Shown here: piece after piece, positions 59,004-64,000 of the stretch
Layout of the letters: every line of letters starts with the position of its first letter
Position numbering within the stretch: the stretch's first letter is position 1
Assembly (NCBI GenBank): GCA_024404115.1
Contig: JAKSQM010000005.1
Span: 62,001 to 126,000 of the forward strand
Source: Clostridia bacterium
Lineage (GTDB): Bacteria > Bacillota > Clostridia > Oscillospirales > Acutalibacteraceae
Reading direction: 5' to 3'
DNA: 64,000 nt
Program-made: the position numbers and the translations under genes
Notes under the pieces: model-generated
What the model was told of the DNA's origin: nothing
Seen by the model: the letters and a program-made list of their open reading frames with translations, nothing else
Database searches by the model: none

Positions 59004-59606
59004 ATGAACAGTTATGTTACAGGCAATATTATCAAGCGTCTGCGTGAGGAGCGAAAGCTGACGCAGGCGGAGCTTGCAGAGATTCTTAATGTGAGCGACA
59101 AGGCGATTTCAAAGTGGGAAACAGGCAAGGGTTACCCCGATATTACGCTGATTGAGCCTATCGCCGCCGCACTGAATGTTTCAGTTATGGAGCTGCTTTC
59201 GGGCGATGAAATCACCAACCGCAACAGGAGCTTTAATATGAAGCGAACACTTTTTTATGTTTGCCCTGTGTGCGGAAATGTGATTGCAGGCACAGGCGAA
59301 GCGGTGGTGTGCTGCCACGGCATTGCCCTGCCCCCTGCCGAAGCAGAAGAAGCCGAGGGCGAGCATGAAATCACTGTGAGCATTGCGGAGGATGAATATT
59401 TTGCCGAGCTTTCGCACCCCATGACAAAGGAGCATCACATTTCGTTTCTTGCGGCTGTTACCGATGACGGAATTCAGATTAAGAAGCTCTACCCTGAGGG
59501 CAACGCAGAAGCAAGGTTTAAGATTAACCGCACATATGCGATTTATGCCTATTGCAACAGGCACGGACTTTTTAGAGTACGAATTTCAAAATCGAAGTTA
59601 AAATGA
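59004..59606 (+). CDS. XRE regulator fused to a desulfoferrodoxin (superoxide reductase) domain
   Basis: Residues 1-66 are a helix-turn-helix (LTQAELAEILNVSDKAISKWE). From about 84 the protein matches two-iron desulfoferrodoxin. A desulforedoxin FeS4 centre is formed by C87, C90, C103 and C104 (CPVCGN...VCC). A neelaredoxin-type Fe(His4Cys) site has H138 (HPM), H144 or H145 (KEHHI), C184 and H187 (YCNRHGLF), and probably H121. The natural reading is a redox-sensing regulator or a tethered superoxide reductase. AAAGGA precedes ATG 59004. A strong terminator follows. Confidence 0.9.
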   Translation: MNSYVTGNIIKRLREERKLTQAELAEILNVSDKAISKWETGKGYPDITLIEPIAAALNVSVMELLSGDEITNRNRSFNMKRTLFYVCPVCGNVIAGTGEAVVCCHGIALPPAEAEEAEGEHEITVSIAEDEYFAELSHPMTKEHHISFLAAVTDDGIQIKKLYPEGNAEARFKINRTYAIYAYCNRHGLFRVRISKSKLK

Positions 59607-59609
59607 AGT

Positions 59610-59640
59610 AACCCGTCGGGAATTTTCTCGGCGGGTTTTT
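59610..59640 (+). terminator. Terminator of the XRE-superoxide-reductase gene
   Basis: AACCCGTCG / CGGCGGGTT (one T-G pair, ten-base loop), then TTTTT. Confidence 0.85.
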
Positions 59641-59667
59641 GCATCTATTGAGATGTTAATACGTGCT

Positions 59668-59687
59668 GTGAGAATGGATTGCCACGG
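59668..59687 (+). repeat. Repeat module A, isolated copy
   Basis: The 20-base leader of the 31998 module, GTGAGAATGGATTGCCACGG, stands here without its B part. The whole 59641-60132 stretch has no gene and consists of repeat modules and short AT-rich spacers. Confidence 0.7.
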
Positions 59688-59742
59688 TTGCGGTGCAACC
59701 TCGCAATGACATTACTATAAATTTCTGCTAAATTGAAAGAGA

Positions 59743-59790
59743 ACCCCTATCGTCAAAATCAAAGATTTTGCCACTTCCCCCAAGGGAAGC
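59743..59790 (+). repeat. Double-hairpin intergenic repeat, copy 4
   Basis: ACCCCTATCGTC, then arms CAAAATC / GATTTTG, CCA, then CTTCCCCCAAGGGAAG. The first hairpin's arm differs completely from copies 2 and 3 (ATC/GAT) but still pairs. Confidence 0.78.
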
Positions 59791-59827
59791 TTTTCTTTTA
59801 GAATTTCTGCAAACAGGTAGAGAACAA

Positions 59828-59880
59828 TCCCTCAGTCTTTTTGCACGGCAAAAATCCAGCTTCCTTTACACAAGGGAGCC
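59828..59880 (+). repeat. Double-hairpin intergenic repeat, copy 5
   Basis: CCCTCAGTC, arms TTTTTGC / GCAAAAA around ACG, TCCA, then GCTTCC ... GGGAGCC. Closest to copy 1 read on its minus strand. In tandem with copy 4. Confidence 0.78.
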
Positions 59881-59953
59881 GTTTTATTGTGCGTTTCAGG
59901 CGGATTTGTGCAATATTCCCTTAAATTCTTCGTTTAACAGTGTAAATCAAAGC

Positions 59954-59978
59954 TGGCGAACACAGTTCGCCCCTACGG
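59954..59978. repeat. Palindromic repeat module C, copy 2
   Basis: GGCGAAC ACA GTTCGCC then CCTACGG, matching 32110-32132 except for the centre and flanks. It is preceded by CAAAGCT in both places. Confidence 0.7.
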
Positions 59979-60035
59979 CGTTATCGTGCAATTTATACAG
60001 ATTTGTACGATATTTTTGAATTTAATTCGAGAGCA

Positions 60036-60068
60036 GGACGCCATCCTCTACAGTGCCACTTTTTCACT
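60036..60068. repeat. Repeat module E, copy 2
   Basis: GGACGCCATCC then CTACAGTGCCACTTTTTCA with one or two changes from 32249-32281. Modules A, C, double-hairpin and E all occur both here and in 31998-32371. Confidence 0.7.
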
Positions 60069-60132
60069 ATTCACTACAACTTATTACTTCAAATGGGTGC
60101 GGGTGTCCCGCCATCAATTATTCATTATTCAT

Positions 60133-60168
60133 AAAAAAATCTCCCTCGGCTGGGTGCCAAGGGAGATT
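60133..60168 (-). terminator. Terminator of the GH130 gene
   Basis: On the minus strand AATCTCCCT-TGGC / GCCG-AGGGAGATT, then TTTTTTTATG. It starts 4 bases after the GH130 stop. Confidence 0.88.
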
Positions 60169-60171
60169 CTT

Positions 60172-61122
60172 TTATTTAATCATATCGTTATCTTTGATAT
60201 ATTTGATTGTTTCATCGATTGTGGTGAAAGCGAGAGCGACGGTGGTATCTGCTGCGCCGTAATAAATTGCGATTCTGCCTGTTTCGGCATCTGCAAGGGC
60301 GGAGCACGGGAACACTACATTTGGAACATCGCCGCAGCACTCATAGATTTCGTGAGGTCCTAAAAGGAAGCTGTCTGCTCTGTGAAGCACTTTCCAAGGC
60401 TCGTCTTTATCAAGAATTGCCGCACCCATACTGTAAGAGAAGCCGTTACAGCTTGTGATAACTCCGTGATAAAACATCAGCCAGCCCTCGTCTGTTTCAA
60501 TAGGTGTGGGGCCTGCGCCAACCTTTGTCATTTCCCAGTTTTTAACGGGTCCCATTACATATCTGTGCTTGCCCCAGTATGTAAGGTCTTTGCTGTGGGA
60601 CAAATAAATGTCGCCATACGGTGTGTGTCCTCTGTCGCATGGTCTTATGAGAAGCATATACTCATCATTAACCTTTCTTGGGAAAAGAACGCCGTTTCGT
60701 GCAACGGGATAGCAGGCATCCTCAAGCTGAACCCACTCTTTAAAGTCCTCTGTGTAGGCAATGCCGATTGTGGTGCCGTGGGGTGTGTGATTAACCCATG
60801 AAAGGTAATATTTGCCGTCAATGAGACAAAGTCGGGGGTCATATCCCTCAAAAATAACCTTGCTGTCAAGCTCCCAATTGATTGCATCCTTGCTGAAGCC
60901 TGTTACAAGACGCTGATCTCTTGAGCGGAAATCAACTCTGAACACACCTGCAAAGCCATCGCCAAAAGGCACAACGGCAGAGTTAAAAATACTGTTTGCC
61001 ATATAAAGATTATCTCTTGTGATTATGGGGTTTCCGTCATATCTCCATACGGGATACTGGTATCCCTCGGGCTTATCCTGCCACGGAAGATTTTTTATTG
61101 TTTCGCCTATGATTTTTGACAT
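60172..61122 (-). CDS. GH130 family beta-mannoside phosphorylase
   Basis: A five-bladed propeller phosphorylase that would split beta-mannosides with phosphate to give mannose-1-phosphate. Family marks: VWRYDGNPIITR, FNSAVVPFGDGFAGVFRVD, GYDPRLCLIDGKYYLSW with the likely general-acid Asp D95, KVGAGPTPIETDEGWLMFYHGV and PCSALADAETGRIAIYYGAADT. Lack of a signal peptide fits cytoplasmic use of imported manno-oligosaccharides. Length is 316 aa. AAAGGAGAG precedes the ATG. It is a single-gene unit with its own promoter and terminator; no mannan transporter is in view. The exact acceptor is not determined. Confidence 0.92.
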   Translation of the reverse strand: MSKIIGETIKNLPWQDKPEGYQYPVWRYDGNPIITRDNLYMANSIFNSAVVPFGDGFAGVFRVDFRSRDQRLVTGFSKDAINWELDSKVIFEGYDPRLCLIDGKYYLSWVNHTPHGTTIGIAYTEDFKEWVQLEDACYPVARNGVLFPRKVNDEYMLLIRPCDRGHTPYGDIYLSHSKDLTYWGKHRYVMGPVKNWEMTKVGAGPTPIETDEGWLMFYHGVITSCNGFSYSMGAAILDKDEPWKVLHRADSFLLGPHEIYECCGDVPNVVFPCSALADAETGRIAIYYGAADTTVALAFTTIDETIKYIKDNDMIK

Positions 61123-61165
61123 AATTCTCTCTCCTTTTTCGGCAACGAATGCCTGTTACAAATTG

Positions 61166-61194
61166 ATTATATAAAATGTTCCCAAAAAAGTCAA
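61166..61194 (-). promoter_or_regulatory. Promoter of the GH130 gene
   Basis: TTGACT (61189-61194), a 17-base spacer and TATAAT (61166-61171) on the minus strand. The leader contains a short GGCA-TTCGT-TGCC hairpin. Confidence 0.85.
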
Positions 61195-61215
61195 ACATAT
61201 ATTATCTGAATATTG

Positions 61216-61253
61216 CATTGTAAAATTATTTGTTTTATGATAGAATTACAATG
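61216..61253 (+). promoter_or_regulatory. Promoter of the FkbH-SGNH gene, flanked by an 8-bp inverted repeat
   Basis: TTGTAA (61218-61223), a 17-base spacer and TAGAAT (61241-61246). CATTGTAA (61216-61223) overlaps the -35 and its exact inverse TTACAATG (61246-61253) overlaps the end of the -10, 22 bases apart. This is a plausible operator for a repressor that covers the promoter. Confidence 0.65.
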
Positions 61254-61295
61254 TAAAATTATGATTGAACAAATATATCTAAAGGGTTGCTTTTT

Positions 61296-63149
61296 ATGAA
61301 TGTTGATTTAAAAAATATAAAGCTTGTTGTATGGGACCTTGACGGAACTTTCTGGAAAGGTACTATCAGCGAGGGCAAAATTGATTGGATAAACGAAAAT
61401 ATTGCCCTTATTAAAGAGCTTTCTGAAAAAGGAATTGTAAATTCCATCTGTTCAAAAAATGATTTTGAGCAGTGCAAAGAAGCTCTTTCAGAAATGGAAG
61501 TATGGGATTATTTTGTTTTTCCATCAATAAACTGGGAGAATAAAGGCTCACGAATCAAAAATATGATTGAAGAAATGGGTCTGCGTGATATTAATGTGCT
61601 TTTTATTGACGATAACCACCTTAACCTCAAGGAAGCAGAATATTTTTGTCCACGCATAAAAACAGCCAGCGAAAAAGATTTAGGCGAAATTTACACACAG
61701 GCAAAAAATTTAAAAGCAACTGACAAAGAGCTTAAAAGGCTTGCGAGATATAAAATTCTTGAAGAAAAAAGCAACGCAAAGGGCAATTTTGAATCTAACG
61801 AAGATTTTCTTTTTGCAAGCGCAGTTAAGGTTGAAATTTGCAAAGATTGCGAAAACGAAAAAGAGCGTATTCACGAGCTGATTATGCGCACCAACAGGCT
61901 CAATTTCACAAAAATAAGGCTCACACCTGAGGAGCTTTCTGCACTTCTCAGCGATAAAAGCTATGACTGCGGATATGTGAAAGTCAGCGACAGATACGGC
62001 GATTACGGCATTGTGGGATTTTTTGTGGTGAAAGGCAACAAAGCTGAGCATTTTCTTTTTTCGTGCAGAACGCTTGGCATGGGCATCGAGCAATATGTTT
62101 ACGCTCTGCTTGGCTCGCCCGAAGTTAATATATGCGGTGAAATCAGCGGAGAGCTGAAAAAAGGCGTCATTCCCCCATGGATAAACCAAAGCGAAATGGG
62201 CGACGCTGAAACAGAAAGTGCCGCTGAAATAAGCGAAAAAATTCTCTTTAAAGGGCCGTGCGATTTAGGCAGCATACTCACCTATCTTGCAAACGGCGAT
62301 ATGATTAAAACCGAGTTTAACCTTGTAAATGAAAAGACGGGAGTTTATATAAAATCAGCCAACCACACGCTGCACATTCTGCAATCTCAAAGCATGAGTG
62401 AAGAAAGAAAAAAAGAGATTATTGACGAGCTTTATTTTTCATCTGACAACTTTTTTGATACAGATATGTTCAGCGGAGATTACAGCATTGTTTTTTACAG
62501 CACATTCACCGACCCGATGCTGGGAATTTACAAAAGAAAATCTACAGGCGAGCTGGTGGCATTTGGCGACTGGTGCTATGACCTGACAAATGACAAAAAC
62601 AGAGCGGATTATTTAAGTGGTGAGCTTGACAGCGCAAACTGCAAATTCACAGACAAAATAATTGATGATTTCAAGGCGAAATATGAATATCAAGGCAGGC
62701 TTTCACCAGATGAAATTGTTGAAAATCTTGTAAAAATCAGAAAGATGCTCAACGAAAAAACTCTGCTTGTGCTGATGCTGGGCTCTGAGCAGGAGCATAT
62801 TGGCAACACGCTGAAAGCCTATAAAAACAGGCATTTCTTTGCCACTGAGCTTAACTCAAAAATCAGAACGGCTTTTGAGGGGTACAGCAATGTTGACTAT
62901 GTTGCATTTGACGATTATGTAACAAGCCAGCAGGATTACACCGACAGTATCAGCCATTTTTCAAAAATCGTCTATTACAAGGCGGCTCAGAGAGTTATTG
63001 AAATTATTGAAAGCAACACACACAACGAAATTAAGCGCCGTTCCAAATTTTTCCTTTTTGCAACAAAGGTACTGGCAAAGACCAAAAAAAACAAAGTTCT
63101 TTTTAGTTTTATGCTTAAAATCAGGCGTATTATCAAGAAATTTATTTAA
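61296..63149 (+). CDS. FkbH-like HAD-IIIC phosphatase/acyltransferase fused to an SGNH-like C-terminal domain
   Basis: Residues 1-150 form a HAD-IIIC domain: VVWDLDGTFWKGTI with nucleophile D14 and D16, SICSKND, VLFIDDNHLNLKEAE. Residues about 170-300 are the GNAT-like half of FkbH proteins (MRTNRLNFTKIRLTPEELSALL, GDYGIVGFFVV, FSCRTLGMGIEQYV). From about 320 to 585 follows a domain like the SGNH-type proteins of surface-polysaccharide loci (YKRKSTGELVAFGDWCYDLTN, VLMLGSEQEH, SISHFSKIVYYKAAQRVIEII). The tail is very basic. FkbH enzymes load glyceryl or handle acyl groups on carrier proteins; no carrier protein gene is visible here. Confidence 0.82.
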   Translation: MNVDLKNIKLVVWDLDGTFWKGTISEGKIDWINENIALIKELSEKGIVNSICSKNDFEQCKEALSEMEVWDYFVFPSINWENKGSRIKNMIEEMGLRDINVLFIDDNHLNLKEAEYFCPRIKTASEKDLGEIYTQAKNLKATDKELKRLARYKILEEKSNAKGNFESNEDFLFASAVKVEICKDCENEKERIHELIMRTNRLNFTKIRLTPEELSALLSDKSYDCGYVKVSDRYGDYGIVGFFVVKGNKAEHFLFSCRTLGMGIEQYVYALLGSPEVNICGEISGELKKGVIPPWINQSEMGDAETESAAEISEKILFKGPCDLGSILTYLANGDMIKTEFNLVNEKTGVYIKSANHTLHILQSQSMSEERKKEIIDELYFSSDNFFDTDMFSGDYSIVFYSTFTDPMLGIYKRKSTGELVAFGDWCYDLTNDKNRADYLSGELDSANCKFTDKIIDDFKAKYEYQGRLSPDEIVENLVKIRKMLNEKTLLVLMLGSEQEHIGNTLKAYKNRHFFATELNSKIRTAFEGYSNVDYVAFDDYVTSQQDYTDSISHFSKIVYYKAAQRVIEIIESNTHNEIKRRSKFFLFATKVLAKTKKNKVLFSFMLKIRRIIKKFI

Positions 63150-63163
63150 TCACAGGAGCATTT

Positions 63164-63370
63164 ATGTCTGATTCAGCAAACCATCTACCACATCTGACAA
63201 AGCAAGAGATTAAGCTTATTATGCTTTTAAGGCTTCAGTCAGAGGAAAAGCAAAAACAAATAATCAAAAAAGCTACAGAAAAATCCGAGAGCGATAAAGC
63301 TATTGAGGATAACGAAAACGAAATATGTGATTGTGCCTACTGGCTCAACACGAAGCATTATAAAAAATAA
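63164..63370 (+). CDS. Small unrecognised protein (68 aa)
   Basis: Starts 14 bases after the FkbH-SGNH gene with CAGGAG upstream, so very likely cotranscribed. It is hydrophilic and probably helical: Leu-rich LTKQEIKLIMLLRLQSEEKQKQII, then a Lys/Glu/Asp-rich stretch, then CDCAYWLN and a basic end. No signal or membrane segment. I do not recognise a family; the proximity suggests an accessory to the preceding enzyme, but nothing in the sequence proves it. Confidence 0.65.
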   Translation: MSDSANHLPHLTKQEIKLIMLLRLQSEEKQKQIIKKATEKSESDKAIEDNENEICDCAYWLNTKHYKK

Positions 63371-63385
63371 TTGAGGTGCAAAAAA

Positions 63386-64000
63386 GTGAATGAACTGAAA
63401 GTTTATGTTACGCAGCCACCTTTTAACGCAAAGGCTGACGGAAAGACAAACGACCGTGAAGCAATTCAGAATGCCATTGACTTTGTATATTCACAAGGCG
63501 GCGGAACTGTAATTCTTGACAGCGGAAAGACATTTTTATCATCGGGAATTGTAATTCGCAGCAATGTTACGCTTCTTTTTGGTGATGACACTGTTGTGAT
63601 TCAAAGCAACTGCAAGGATGATTATGTAAAGCCGACCGCTGACGGCGGATATGAGCCTTATGAGGTGATTTTTGGTCATAACTATGACGAAAAAATAAAG
63701 TGGAGCCATGTGTGGTATAAAAATTATCCCTTTATTTTTGCACAGGAGGGCGCACACGATTTTGCCGTTAAGGGCAACGGCACGCTGATTATGGCACAGG
63801 GTAATGACACAAACAAAATCGTTAAAACCTGCCCTGTTGGATTTTACAGAGTCAGCGATTTTGAAATAGCAGATATTACAATCAAAAACTATCACGGCTA
63901 CGCTATGATGCCATTCACCTGCAAAAGAGGAATTTTCAGAAATCTTAAAATTTCTGAATGGAGCTTCGGCAACGGCGACGGAATTTGCATGATGAACTGT
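63386..64000 (+). CDS. Pectate-lyase-3/GH28-like right-handed beta-helix enzyme, partial (C-terminus outside window)
   Basis: An open frame from GTG 63386, with GAGGTG seven bases before it, to the end of the window (205 codons, no stop). The start FNAKADGKTNDREAIQNAIDFVYSQGGGTVIL is the classic pectate-lyase superfamily opening (DGxxxDxxAIQxAID...GGGTV), followed by beta-helix rungs (SGIVIRSNVTLLFGDD, DFEIADITIKNYHGYAM, GNGDGICMMN). GDGI resembles the GH28 catalytic region. There is no signal peptide, so a cytoplasmic or unconventional location. It is probably cotranscribed with the two genes before it. Exact activity is unknown. Confidence 0.85.
   Translation, partial: MNELKVYVTQPPFNAKADGKTNDREAIQNAIDFVYSQGGGTVILDSGKTFLSSGIVIRSNVTLLFGDDTVVIQSNCKDDYVKPTADGGYEPYEVIFGHNYDEKIKWSHVWYKNYPFIFAQEGAHDFAVKGNGTLIMAQGNDTNKIVKTCPVGFYRVSDFEIADITIKNYHGYAMMPFTCKRGIFRNLKISEWSFGNGDGICMMNC

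Noticed and set aside
63539-63895. A 118-codon minus-strand open frame near the right edge
   Set aside because: The plus strand is open from 63386 to the window end with a ribosome site and a clear pectate-lyase-like start; the minus frame is its shadow.

Overview
The window looks like chromosome of an anaerobic, low-to-mid GC, spore-forming Firmicute, most likely an Oscillospirales (Ruminococcaceae-like) gut or rumen bacterium. The grounds are: a sporulation sigma factor (SigG); an ECF transporter next to truA; DUF5711, DUF1385, DUF2953 and DUF512 proteins in typical clostridial neighbourhoods; a regulator carrying a superoxide-reductase domain; carbohydrate-active genes (GH130, sialidase-like, pectate-lyase-like); and near-consensus sigma-A promoters with strong AGGAGG ribosome sites. 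The taxonomic call is inference; there is no rRNA here.

Layout. 1-8113 (minus): one long unit running lipoprotein, response regulator, histidine kinase, DUF1385, prmC, M50 protease, scpA, scpB, DUF2953. 8268-11897 (plus): an endolysin-like amidase, then metG-tatD behind a consensus promoter. 11945-13357 (minus): an unrecognised membrane protein. 13497-21698 (minus): a unit holding a ClpE-like AAA+ unfoldase, pgsA, a CvpA-like protein, DUF5711, truA and ecfT-ecfA2-ecfA1. 21934-30838 (minus): DUF177/yceD-rpmF, a zinc-ribbon protein, DUF512, der, ruvCAB, glmM, a methyltransferase and a DUF559 protein. 31033-31923 (plus): a VanY-type carboxypeptidase, followed by about 0.7 kb of repeats. 32627-37337 (minus): a 59-residue gene with its own promoter and terminator, a Fic protein, sigG, a HAD phosphatase, a BspA-type LRR protein and a sugar isomerase/epimerase. 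37559-41085 (plus): an amino-acid ABC transporter and an XRE membrane regulator. 41128-42474 (minus): a MATE transporter. 42527-55263 (minus): a division/cell-wall (dcw) cluster in the order mraZ-rsmH-ftsL-pbp-murF-mraY-ftsW-murG-murA-ftsQ-ftsZ, without murE, murD, murC or ftsA. 55540-64000: metallophosphatase, sialidase-like protein, membrane protein, XRE/superoxide-reductase fusion, repeats, GH130 phosphorylase, an FkbH-SGNH fusion, a small unknown and a truncated beta-helix enzyme.

Most of the window is housekeeping: chromosome condensation, translation, recombination, envelope synthesis and division. The less ordinary material is in the gaps and near the right end: a family of 45-55 bp double-hairpin repeats whose first hairpin changes sequence but keeps its pairing, a longer duplicated module, the isolated 59-aa gene, a Fic protein lacking the first Arg of its active-site motif, tandem MraZ operator repeats, and the carbohydrate/FkbH region. 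I see no CRISPR array, prophage, insertion sequence, tRNA, rRNA or riboswitch that I can support.
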